Origin: Oscillospiraceae bacterium
Lineage (GTDB): Bacteria; Bacillota; Clostridia; Oscillospirales; Acutalibacteraceae
Assembly: GCA_015066045.1 (NCBI GenBank)
Contig: SVPD01000015.1
Span: forward strand, 1-49,647
Length of the DNA: 49,647 nucleotides
Reading direction: 5' to 3'
Below, piece after piece: positions 40,936-46,991 of this stretch. The stretch's first letter is position 1. Every line of letters starts with the position of its first letter. A model generated the notes under the pieces. That model was not told where the DNA came from, did no database searches, and worked only from the letters and a program-made list of their open reading frames with translations. Made by a program: the position numbers and the translations under genes.

Positions 40936-41322
40936 TCAGGTGTAAATAATAGATTCGAACACAACCTCTTCTGCACAGTGACGATAGTTGTTCATAAGAC
41001 CTACCCATTTCATTTGGTCGGTGGCTTTCAGATTCTCGTCAGTACCGTCCGCCTCTGCCATATGCGACACTATGCGGTTGAACATTTCCTCCGCTTGGTC
41101 ATTGATACCGCAGAGGTAATTGTGAAGCGTGCCGTTCATAAGATAGGTGTAATAGGTGGCTTCGCAATGTTTTTTGAGGTGATTGAGGTGAAGTTGTCCC
41201 CATTCGCCGATGGAACGGTTGTCTTTTGGCTCGGGTAGTGTTAAGTCGGGCAGGTAATAATCGCCGTGAAGGGTGTAACGGATGCTGGTTTGTTCGTTGG
41301 TGATATGTTTGGGTAATGACAT
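40936..41322 (-). CDS. TnpV-type transposon-encoded protein
   Basis: 128 residues. The opening MSLPKHITNEQTSIRYTLHG and DYYLPDLTLPE, and the closing DQMKWVGLMNNYRHCAEEVV, match the TnpV family found on conjugative transposons of Firmicutes. Its molecular role is not settled. It has no signal peptide or membrane part. GGAGG lies 7 bases before the ATG. Its presence is good evidence that this segment came from an integrative element. The stop is about 16 bases upstream of the -35 box of the acetyltransferase operon. Confidence 0.85.
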   Translation of the reverse strand: MSLPKHITNEQTSIRYTLHGDYYLPDLTLPEPKDNRSIGEWGQLHLNHLKKHCEATYYTYLMNGTLHNYLCGINDQAEEMFNRIVSHMAEADGTDENLKATDQMKWVGLMNNYRHCAEEVVFESIIYT

Positions 41323-41509
41323 GGTGAAGCCTCCTTTAATTTTGTAACTTCATTGTACAAATTAAAGGATGTTATGTCGAATGTGTGGGTAGAATTATTC
41401 TATTAAAAGGATCAGTTATTTGTTTTTAGGATAAAAATAGCTTATTTCAAGATGTTGCCTACATTATATTTAGTTAATACTAATACTTGTATAATTTTTC
41501 AAAAAAGCC

Positions 41510-41538
41510 TTGACAAAATCGGTAATGATAATTATAAT
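41510..41538 (+). promoter_or_regulatory. Consensus promoter of the XRE/ImmA pair
   Basis: TTGACA (41510-41515), 17 nt, TATAAT (41533-41538), a perfect sigma-A match and the strongest promoter in the window. Confidence 0.93.
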
Positions 41539-41577
41539 ATTGGTAAGTTATTGAACGGACATATAAGGAGGACAACC

Positions 41578-41889
41578 ATGAGTAAAGAGTTTGGAGAAAG
41601 GCTTTGGAGTCTTTTACAGAAACAAGGTATTACCCAAAAACAATTAGCTGACAGAATAAACACTACAGAAGCAACACTATCACGTTATGTTTCAGGAGAT
41701 CGCGAACCTAAAGCAGAAATGCTAGCAAACATAGCTACTGCACTCAATACAACTTCAGATTATCTTCTTGGTATTGAAAAAGACGAGTTTGACTTCCCAC
41801 GAGTAGAACGCTTGTTAGCAAGAAATTCATCAAATATGACAGATAAAGAAAGAAGGGCACTTATTTCGGCTCTATTCGGGGAGGAATAG
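41578..41889 (+). CDS. XRE-family transcriptional repressor
   Basis: 103 residues from ATG 41578 (AAGGAGG upstream); a longer frame to 41452 begins before the promoter and is rejected. The Cro/C1 helix-turn-helix spans about residues 8-62 (ITQKQLADRINTTEATLSRYVSG). A short C-terminal tail ends DKERRALISALFGEE. It is probably the island's ImmR-like repressor, kept in balance by the ImmA-type protease encoded 2 bases downstream. The AT-rich codon use differs from flanking chromosomal genes. Confidence 0.93.
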   Translation: MSKEFGERLWSLLQKQGITQKQLADRINTTEATLSRYVSGDREPKAEMLANIATALNTTSDYLLGIEKDEFDFPRVERLLARNSSNMTDKERRALISALFGEE

Positions 41890-41891
41890 TA

Positions 41892-42440
41892 TTGGCTTTT
41901 AGATTATCTTACAATCGTTGCGAAGAAATAAAAAAAATAGTAGTTGATACTTTTGTACGACTAAATATTCGTTGTGTTCCTATCAGCGGATTTGAAATAG
42001 CAACAAAACTTAATGTGACAATTATTCCATATTCTTATTTCACAGAAGAAATCAAACGACTGATGTTATTAAAAAGCGAGGATGGGTTCTGTGGTAAAAA
42101 GAATGGAGAGTGGTTTGTTTGGTATAATGATTCAAAAAACTACGGAAGAGTAAACAATACTCTTATGCATGAAATTGGCCATATCGTGTTAGATCATTCA
42201 CAAGAAAGCGATTTAGCAGAAGCCGAGGCTAACTTTTTTGCAAAATACGCACTTGCTCCACCAGTTCTAATTCATAAATTGAACCTAAAAAATGAGTACG
42301 AAGTATATGAGATGTTTGATATAAGTTTAGAAGCATCTAAATATGCATATTCGTACTACCTTAAGTGGTTGGCATATGGCGAAAAAGATTATACAGATTA
42401 TGAACTTAAATTACTTCAGCTGTTTAAACCAGCTGTGTAA
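41892..42440 (+). CDS. ImmA/IrrE-family metallopeptidase
   Basis: 182 residues from a TTG start (GGGGAGGAA upstream, overlapping the repressor stop). Zinc motif LMHEIGHIVLDH (HEIGH at 93-97) with the downstream glutamate helix EAEANFFAKYALAP (Glu112 region). ImmA proteases cut the partner XRE repressor after DNA damage or another signal and so induce the element, as in ICEBs1. Gene order here (repressor then protease, nearly overlapping) fits that pair exactly. Confidence 0.93.
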   Translation: MAFRLSYNRCEEIKKIVVDTFVRLNIRCVPISGFEIATKLNVTIIPYSYFTEEIKRLMLLKSEDGFCGKKNGEWFVWYNDSKNYGRVNNTLMHEIGHIVLDHSQESDLAEAEANFFAKYALAPPVLIHKLNLKNEYEVYEMFDISLEASKYAYSYYLKWLAYGEKDYTDYELKLLQLFKPAV

Positions 42441-42489
42441 TATATAAATTTTCAAAGGACGGTGATGTGATTTGATTGTGAATAAAAAA

Positions 42490-42532
42490 GAAAGCATTTC
42501 GTAAGTTGTGGCGCAACAAACAAAATGCTTTC
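42490..42532 (+). terminator. Hairpin after the XRE/ImmA pair
   Basis: GAAAGCATTT (42490-42499)/AAATGCTTTC (42523-42532) with inner GTTG/CAAC. It has no T-tract, so it may be a weak terminator or an mRNA-stability hairpin. Confidence 0.5.
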
Positions 42533-42654
42533 ACGATTCTGGATATGTGTAACACACATAAAAACCATCATTAGTGTACCATATCTTTCTATTGTTTGTC
42601 TATCGGCAAATGCAACAAAAAATAAGAGTAATATTAATAGAAAGGATTTTAATT

Positions 42655-42870
42655 ATGTACGAACATTATTATGTTAATGATAATCAAACTTTTAATCCTG
42701 GACTTCATCACGAAGTTCATACCAAAGAACATGCCACAATTCTCGGTATAGTAAGTAAAACCTATGTAGGATACTTCAGTAATGAATTTGAAGCTGTCAA
42801 TAGTGCAAAAAATATATACCAAGATGCTGACGGATGTGCAATTTGCTGTCACAAAGCTCATAGGGGGTGA
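42655..42870 (+). CDS. Small Cys/His protein of mobile-element type
   Basis: 71 residues from ATG 42655 (GAAAGGA upstream). The pattern HHEVHT...LGIVSKTYVGYFSN...A...DADGCAICCHKAH matches a small family I recall beside XRE/ImmA genes and in integrative elements, with a C-terminal DGCxxCCxxxH that could bind a metal. No function is established. The usual extra N-terminal Cys is absent here. It is followed after 4 bases by a second tiny gene and forms a pair with it. Confidence 0.72.
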   Translation: MYEHYYVNDNQTFNPGLHHEVHTKEHATILGIVSKTYVGYFSNEFEAVNSAKNIYQDADGCAICCHKAHRG

Positions 42871-42874
42871 TATA

Positions 42875-43000
42875 ATGGCAGTACATCATGGTGGAAAAGT
42901 CGGCAAAGCAGCAAAGACTCTCGCTAAAAAGAGTTCATCAAAAAAAGCAAAAAGCGCTGCAGGAAAAACTTTAGCAGAACATAAGGTGAATAAACATTAA
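42875..43000 (+). CDS. 41-residue lysine-rich basic protein
   Basis: Starts 4 bases after the previous stop with a strong GGGGGTG ribosome site. Composition is dominated by Lys, Ala, Ser, Gly and His (KVGKAAKTLAKKSSSKKAKS), strongly basic, resembling the tails of histone H1-like proteins. It may bind nucleic acid or the acidic partner encoded upstream, but no family is recognised. A 12-bp-stem terminator follows directly, which supports a real two-gene unit. Confidence 0.7.
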   Translation: MAVHHGGKVGKAAKTLAKKSSSKKAKSAAGKTLAEHKVNKH

Positions 43001-43005
43001 CCTAA

Positions 43006-43043
43006 TCAAAATGAGAGGATTTCATTATATTCTCTCATTTTGA
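43006..43043 (+). terminator. Terminator of the small-protein pair
   Basis: Perfect 12-bp stem TCAAAATGAGAG (43006-43017)/CTCTCATTTTGA (43032-43043), followed by TGTGTTTAAAATTT. Confidence 0.8.
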
Positions 43044-43068
43044 TGTGTTTAAAATTTACATCCAAACA

Positions 43069-43112
43069 ACAAATCCGAACGCTTCACCAATAAGGTAAGG
43101 GTTCGGATTTGT
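43069..43112 (-). terminator. Terminator of tRNA-Pro
   Basis: Perfect 12-bp stem ACAAATCCGAAC/GTTCGGATTTGT just downstream of the tRNA 3' end on the minus strand, followed by TGTTTGGATG. Confidence 0.75.
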
Positions 43113-43118
43113 TCTGTA

Positions 43119-43195
43119 TGGTCGAGGCGACAGGATTCGAACCTGCGGCCCTCTGCTCCCAAAGCAGATGCGCTACCAAGCTGCGCTACGCCTCG
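43119..43195 (-). tRNA. tRNA-Pro (anticodon UGG)
   Basis: Complete cloverleaf on the minus strand: acceptor CGAGGCG/CGCCTCG, D-stem GCGC/GCGC, anticodon stem TCTGC/GCAGA with loop TTTGGGA (anticodon TGG), T-arm GCAGG-TTCGAAT-CCTGT, discriminator A, and encoded CCA at 43121-43119. It has its own promoter (43209-43237) and terminator. Its 3' end serves as the right boundary repeat of the island. Confidence 0.97.
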
Positions 43196-43208
43196 GAATT
43201 TCTTAGAT

Positions 43209-43237
43209 AGTTTACCCCAAAAGCCCTTATTTGTCAA
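43209..43237 (-). promoter_or_regulatory. Promoter of tRNA-Pro
   Basis: The minus strand reads TTGACA (43237-43232), 17 nt, TAAACT (43214-43209), 13 bases before the tRNA 5' end. Confidence 0.85.
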
Positions 43238-43263
43238 CAGTTTTCACTAATTTTTTAATAGCC

Positions 43264-43292
43264 TTGAAAAAAGGGCGGCTTTCGTGTATAAT
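43264..43292 (+). promoter_or_regulatory. Promoter of the DtxR/MntR-like gene
   Basis: TTGAAA (43264-43269), 17 nt, TATAAT (43287-43292). Confidence 0.85.
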
Positions 43293-43325
43293 ACTTTTAT
43301 GAAGTGAAAATATGAGGAATAAGCT

Positions 43326-43685
43326 ATGAAAATACATCAGTCCGCAGAAAACTATCTTGAAACCATTTTAATGCTCACTAACCGTAACGGCTCCTGCCGA
43401 AGCATAGACATCGCCAATGAGTTAGGCTTTTCAAAGCCCAGCGTCAGCGTGGCTATGAAAAATTTACGTGAAAACGGATATATCGACGTTATGGGTAACG
43501 GAAAAATTCTTCTTTTAGAGCCCGGCAGAAAAATAGCCGAGCGTCTCTATGAAAGACATACCGTGCTTACAGGCGCTTTTATCGCTCTGGGAGTGGACAG
43601 TGAAACCGCCTCAGAGGATGCCTGTAAAATCGAGCACATCATCTCTGAAGAGACCTTCGAGGCCATCAGAAAGCATTTCGGATAA
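43326..43685 (+). CDS. DtxR/MntR-family metal-dependent regulator
   Basis: 119 residues: N-terminal winged helix (about 8-65, RSIDIANELGFSKPSVSVAMKNL) and the dimerisation/metal domain, with no SH3 domain, as in MntR. Metal-ligand positions: Glu12, His78 (ERHTVL) and the DACKIEH motif with Cys100, Glu103 and His104, closer to DtxR (Cys102, Glu105, His106) at that site. The residue matching MntR Asp8 or DtxR Met10 is Asn9, so metal preference is uncertain. It should repress Mn or Fe uptake genes when metal-loaded. The DUF1232 gene starts 13 bases later. Confidence 0.9.
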   Translation: MKIHQSAENYLETILMLTNRNGSCRSIDIANELGFSKPSVSVAMKNLRENGYIDVMGNGKILLLEPGRKIAERLYERHTVLTGAFIALGVDSETASEDACKIEHIISEETFEAIRKHFG

Positions 43686-43698
43686 AGGAAAAACAGAA

Positions 43699-44229
43699 AT
43701 GGAAAGCTTAATCAGTGAAGAGCTCAATGAAAATGTCAGCTCCTTTGAGGAAGCCTTCGGTGCCGCCGAGGCCTTCGCTCCCGACAGTAAAATAAGAAAA
43801 AGACTTACCAAAGAAAAGGTCAAAGAGCAGATAGACAAATTTTCGGAGAAGGCGAAAAAAATAATCGACAACCCCGAAAAGGTCAGTGCTGTTCTGGAAA
43901 AGGCCATCTCCCTGTGCGATGACCTGAGCTATCTGCGCATCATCGGTAAGCACTTCAAGCAGGCCTCTCTGGTCTGCAATATGCTTAACGATTACATCTG
44001 TAAGCGCTACACGAAGATACCCTCAGCTACGGTCATTACCCTGCTGGCGGCGGTGCTTTATTTCGTGAGCCCCATAGACATCATTCCCGATTTTATCCCT
44101 CTGATAGGCCATCTGGATGATATGATTGTCTTCGGCTTTGTAACCGATGCAGCCAAGGTTGATCTGAAAAAATACGAAAAATGGAAAAAGGAAAACGAAA
44201 ACCCCGACCTGATTTCAGAAAAAGGATAA
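43699..44229 (+). CDS. DUF1232 (YkvA-like) membrane-associated protein
   Basis: 176 residues from ATG 43699 (AAAGGAAAAA upstream); the longer frame overlaps the regulator and is rejected. A charged helical N-terminal part (about 1-105) precedes the DUF1232 core AAVLYFVSPIDIIPDFIPLIGHLDDM (about residues 120-145), whose SPIDIIPDxxP motif defines the family. The C-terminus is highly charged. Function is unknown. Co-transcription with the metal regulator may hint at a metal- or membrane-stress role, but that is only context. A terminator follows at 44236. Confidence 0.85.
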   Translation: MESLISEELNENVSSFEEAFGAAEAFAPDSKIRKRLTKEKVKEQIDKFSEKAKKIIDNPEKVSAVLEKAISLCDDLSYLRIIGKHFKQASLVCNMLNDYICKRYTKIPSATVITLLAAVLYFVSPIDIIPDFIPLIGHLDDMIVFGFVTDAAKVDLKKYEKWKKENENPDLISEKG

Positions 44230-44235
44230 AAGAAA

Positions 44236-44270
44236 AGAGACTGAATGCTCAGCCTCTTTTTCTTTTTTTA
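44236..44270. terminator. Bidirectional terminator
   Basis: AGAGACTGA/TCAGCCTCT stem (one mismatch) with ATGC loop, A-rich before and TTTTTCTTTTTTT after. It lies between the convergent DUF1232 and Cys-rich genes. Confidence 0.85.
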
Positions 44271-44276
44271 CTGCTC

Positions 44277-44465
44277 TCAGCAGCAGTTGTCGTGACAACC
44301 GCAGCCATTGTTGCAGCCACCGCAGTTGTTGCAGCTATTGCAGCCGCAGCCGTTACCGTTGCCGCCGAATACGCTGCCGCCGTCACCACAGCACACGAAT
44401 AAGAGAATAAGAATGATAATCCAGGTGCAGCAGTTGCCGCCGAATAAACCGTTATTGCAGCCCAT
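44277..44465 (-). CDS. Cys/Gly/Asn-rich miniprotein with one membrane segment
   Basis: 62 residues, 14 of them Cys. The short head MGCNNGLFGGNCC is followed by a hydrophobic helix WIIILILLFVCC (about 15-26), then a Gly/Cys/Asn-rich tail with repeats of NGCGC, NSCNNC and GGCNNGCGC, ending CHDNCC. Similar clostridial proteins are annotated as chorion-class high-cysteine proteins, and their role is not known. GAGGGGG lies 9 bases before the ATG and a weak promoter at 44519-44547. The tail could bind metal or be disulfide-linked, in the spore or cell envelope. Confidence 0.7.
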   Translation of the reverse strand: MGCNNGLFGGNCCTWIIILILLFVCCGDGGSVFGGNGNGCGCNSCNNCGGCNNGCGCHDNCC

Positions 44466-44518
44466 CTACCTTTACCCCCTCTCGTTTTCGGGCGTCTTTT
44501 CCGTCGCCCTACACCATC

Positions 44519-44547
44519 ATTATATGTCGCCCAGTAAAGTGTGTTAC
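44519..44547 (-). promoter_or_regulatory. Candidate promoter of the Cys-rich gene
   Basis: The minus strand reads GTAACA (44547-44542), 17 nt, TATAAT (44524-44519). Confidence 0.5.
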
Positions 44548-44600
44548 TGTTTTTGCATAAGAAAAAATTAAAGGTCAAAAATATTTAGGGTGATGAGTTT

Positions 44601-44783
44601 ATGCACGATATCTTTTCTTTTGACAGAGGCAAAGTCCTGATGGATAGCAGTGACCTTTATTCACGTTTTTTCTCTGAGGCAAGATTAAAAACAACCGAGC
44701 ATAATATATATGAAAGGTCAAAAAATACTCTTGTCACAAAAAACGAAAAAACTCAAAAACAAGCGAAAACAGAAGAAAACTGA
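44601..44783 (+). CDS. Small hydrophilic protein upstream of ctsR
   Basis: 60 residues with no signal peptide or membrane segment; Lys/Glu/Thr-rich, especially the C-terminal TKNEKTQKQAKTEEN. AGGGTGATG precedes the ATG at a workable distance. No family recognised. The codon use is AT-richer than in ctsR. CtsR-type half sites (GGTCAAA) occur before it (44572-44578) and inside it (44716-44722), so it could belong to the heat-shock regulon. It may equally be a chance frame. Confidence 0.45.
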   Translation: MHDIFSFDRGKVLMDSSDLYSRFFSEARLKTTEHNIYERSKNTLVTKNEKTQKQAKTEEN

Positions 44784-44818
44784 AGCTAATCAATGATTTC
44801 GGAGGTTTAACGGTTTGT

Positions 44819-44897
44819 TTTGACCTTTTTTGACCTTTGAAAAAATTTTTATTAGAGCTATAATGAAATCGTAAGGTCAAAGAAAGTCAAAGTCAAA
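44819..44897 (+). promoter_or_regulatory. Heat-shock promoter bracketed by two CtsR operators
   Basis: Operator 1 (44819-44835) reads TTTGACC, TTT, TTTGACC, an exact reverse-strand CtsR heptad repeat just upstream of the -35. Promoter: TTGAAA (44837-44842), 16 nt, TATAAT (44859-44864). Operator 2 (44875-44891) reads GGTCAAA, GAA, AGTCAAA, with a third overlapping AGTCAAA to 44897, covering the start of the transcript. Together they predict tight CtsR autorepression. Confidence 0.92.
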
Positions 44898-44939
44898 CTT
44901 TCACATATACCTGCATCCCCCGAAAAAGGAAGTGATGAA

Positions 44940-45395
44940 ATGAACCTTTCCAATGCTATCGCAAGTATGATAAGCGAAATGTTAGAGGAAAAAAATGAAA
45001 TAGAAATACGCAGAAACATTCTCGCACAGGATTTAGGCTGCGTGCCCAGCCAGATAAATTATGTCCTTGCCTCACGCTTTACTCCCGAAAGAGGCTATCT
45101 GGTCGAAAGCAGAAGAGGCGGCGGAGGCTTTATAAAAATCACACGTATAGTTTACGATAAGGACACTCTTATCCCCCGCATAATCTCCTCCGTGGGAGAA
45201 ATGCTCGACACGGACACGGCTCACGCTCACACTATGAACCTTCTTTATCAGGGGGTTATTTCAGAGCCTCAGGCTAAGCTCATTCTTTCCGCAGTAAGCG
45301 AGGCGCCCTACAGAAATCTTCCCGTTCAGATAAGAGATATGGTAAGGGCAGACATATTTAAACAGATGCTTTTAGCCGTCAGCAGAGACTGCTAA
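44940..45395 (+). CDS. ctsR: Transcriptional repressor of class III heat-shock genes
   Basis: 151 residues, full CtsR length. Winged-helix N-terminal domain (about 1-75) with the glycine-rich thermosensing wing SRRGGGGFIKI (57-67), then the dimer domain carrying AHAHTMNLLYQGVI. CtsR represses clp genes at low temperature, releases DNA on heating, and is then marked by McsB for degradation. Two matching operators lie just upstream, so it represses its own operon. GGAAG precedes the ATG, and mcsA starts 25 bases downstream. Confidence 0.97.
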   Translation: MNLSNAIASMISEMLEEKNEIEIRRNILAQDLGCVPSQINYVLASRFTPERGYLVESRRGGGGFIKITRIVYDKDTLIPRIISSVGEMLDTDTAHAHTMNLLYQGVISEPQAKLILSAVSEAPYRNLPVQIRDMVRADIFKQMLLAVSRDC

Positions 45396-45420
45396 AAAAT
45401 TATTTGAGGAGGTATTTACT

Positions 45421-45933
45421 ATGTTATGTCAGAACTGTAAAAAAAGCGAAGCAACCACCCACATCAAGCGTGTAATAAACGGAGAAGCCACCGAAAGTCA
45501 TCTCTGCTCCTCCTGTGCTCAGAACTCAGGCTACAGAGACCTGTTCGACGATTTTTCCTTTAATCTTCCCGGAATTTTCTCTTCATTTTTCGGTGACACT
45601 GCCCTTTCTCTGGGCGAAAGCAGACTGGACCGCTGCGAAAAATGCGGCTGCTGCTTCGACGATATCATCAAAACAGGCACCGTAGGCTGCGCAGACTGCT
45701 ATGAGAAATTTTACAGTAAGCTGCTCCCCTCTATCCAGAGAATCCACGGTAAAGCCAAGCACTCGGGCAAAATACCTGCCATACACGAGCAGGAGGCTGC
45801 CGTGAAGGAAAAGACTACCGAGGAAAAAATAGCCGATCTGGAGCAGGAAATGCAAAAGGCGGTAGCCGAGCAGAATTTCGAAAGAGCTGCTATAATCAGA
45901 GACGAGATAAAGAAAATGAAGGGAGAAAACTGA
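45421..45933 (+). CDS. mcsA: McsA zinc-finger activator of McsB
   Basis: 170 residues. CxxC pairs at Cys3/Cys6, Cys29/Cys32, CEKCGCC (about 74-80) and CADC (about 91-94) give two zinc ribbons. A C-terminal UVR motif (about 132-168, EEKIADLEQEMQKAVAEQNFERAAIIRDEI) is the same module found in ClpC and UvrB. McsA activates the arginine kinase McsB and links it to ClpC. GGAGG precedes the ATG. The stop is 1 base from the mcsB start, so they are co-translated. Confidence 0.96.
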   Translation: MLCQNCKKSEATTHIKRVINGEATESHLCSSCAQNSGYRDLFDDFSFNLPGIFSSFFGDTALSLGESRLDRCEKCGCCFDDIIKTGTVGCADCYEKFYSKLLPSIQRIHGKAKHSGKIPAIHEQEAAVKEKTTEEKIADLEQEMQKAVAEQNFERAAIIRDEIKKMKGEN

Positions 45934-45934
45934 T

Positions 45935-46930
45935 ATGACTAACGGAAACGATAAGCAGGCAGTAGCTGACGTGGTTTTAAGCACACGCATAAGATTGGCG
46001 AGAAATCTGAAAAAATATCCCTTCCCCGCCCGTCTGGACCGTGACGAAAAAAAGGCCGTATGCAATCTCATCAAAGAAACGCTGGACGGTGAAGGTCTCA
46101 CCCACATCGATATGGAGACTCTTTCTCCCGTGGAGGCAGTCTCTTTGGCTGAAAAGCATCTTATCAGTGCAGAATTCGCCTCAAACGGCACGGGCAGGTC
46201 TCTCCTGCTCTCGGAAAACGAGGATGTGAGCCTTATGCTCTGCGAGGAGGACCACATCCGCATCCAGATTATCGAGCAGGGACTCTCTCTCGATGAAGCA
46301 TACAAAAAGGCAGATGCCATAGATACTGTCATTGAAAACAAGCTTACCTATGCCTTCGACGAGCGCATAGGCTATCTCACACAGTGTCCCACAGATTTAG
46401 GCACAGGAATGCGAGCCTCGGTGCTTTTACACCTTCCCGCACTTTCACGAAAGGGTGCAGTGAGAAACCTTACTGCCACCGTAGCCAAGTTAGGCCTCAC
46501 ACTCAGAGGCTCCTACGGTGAGGACGGTGAAATCTTAGGTGATATTTACCAGCTCAGCAATCAGGTAACCTTGGGCATTTCAGAAAAGGCTGCCCTGCAG
46601 AATCTTGACTCCATCGCCATGCAGATAGTAACTCAGGAAAAGCAGGCCAGAGCAGCTCTTATCAAGGATGAGGATTTTATGGACAAAATCTTCAGAGCCT
46701 ACGGTATACTCAAAAGTGCCTATAAGCTCACCTCAAAGGAGCTTACAAACCTTATCTCTTATGTTCGCTTAGGTGCCGCAGAGGGACTTTTCGACATCCC
46801 CGCCGAAAGGCTGACCGCTCTTACCACCGAGCTGCAGCCCGCCACCATGAACACACAGAGTGATGCGCCTCTCACCCGCTCTCAGCGTGACATCAGACGT
46901 GCTGAAAGGGTAAGAGAAGCCTTGGGTTAA
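45935..46930 (+). CDS. mcsB: Protein-arginine kinase McsB
   Basis: 331 residues, ATP:guanido phosphotransferase fold. The signature VVLSTRIRLARNLKKYPFP (13-31) and YLTQCPTDLGTGMRASV carry ATP-binding arginines and the active-site Cys. The C-terminal RDIRRA (318-323) matches the phospho-arginine-binding RDxxRA motif. McsB phosphorylates Arg on CtsR and damaged proteins, marking them for ClpCP. The start follows GGGAGAAAACTGAT, overlapping the end of mcsA. Confidence 0.97.
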   Translation: MTNGNDKQAVADVVLSTRIRLARNLKKYPFPARLDRDEKKAVCNLIKETLDGEGLTHIDMETLSPVEAVSLAEKHLISAEFASNGTGRSLLLSENEDVSLMLCEEDHIRIQIIEQGLSLDEAYKKADAIDTVIENKLTYAFDERIGYLTQCPTDLGTGMRASVLLHLPALSRKGAVRNLTATVAKLGLTLRGSYGEDGEILGDIYQLSNQVTLGISEKAALQNLDSIAMQIVTQEKQARAALIKDEDFMDKIFRAYGILKSAYKLTSKELTNLISYVRLGAAEGLFDIPAERLTALTTELQPATMNTQSDAPLTRSQRDIRRAERVREALG

Positions 46931-46936
46931 ATCAGA

Positions 46937-46969
46937 AACGGGACGTTAAGAAAAGCGTTCCGTTTTTTT
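46937..46969 (+). terminator. Intrinsic terminator between mcsB and clpC
   Basis: Stem AACGGGACG (46937-46945)/CGTTCCGTT (46956-46964) with one G-U, 10-nt loop, then TTTTTTT (46963-46969). It probably gives partial read-through, as no clear promoter lies between it and clpC. Confidence 0.8.
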
Positions 46970-46991
46970 AAAATTAAAAGGAGGAATAACC

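Larger units (their letters stand above)
37098..43195. mobile_element. Decayed genomic island at tRNA-Pro
   Basis: Direct repeats of the tRNA-Pro 3' end (TGGTCGAGGCGACAGG at 37098 and 43119) bound a segment lying on the 3' side of the intact tRNA, the expected geometry of tRNA-targeted integration. Cargo is AT-rich compared with the flanks and of mobile type: serine-recombinase remnant, TnpV, XRE/ImmA, small proteins, a regulated acetyltransferase. No complete integrase remains, so the element is probably immobile by itself. The exact ends are uncertain because the left copy is broken. Confidence 0.6.

Noticed and set aside
42483-42580. Possible ~30-residue protein reached by a frame change in an A-tract (KKAFRKLWRNKQNAF)
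   Set aside because: It needs a +1 shift with no matching slippery site, and most of it is the hairpin at 42490-42532 read as codons.
44249-44578. 109-residue minus frame over the Cys-rich gene
   Set aside because: Overlaps the Cys-rich frame in another register, lacks a ribosome site, and its Ala/Thr repeats are that gene's Cys/Gly repeats misread.
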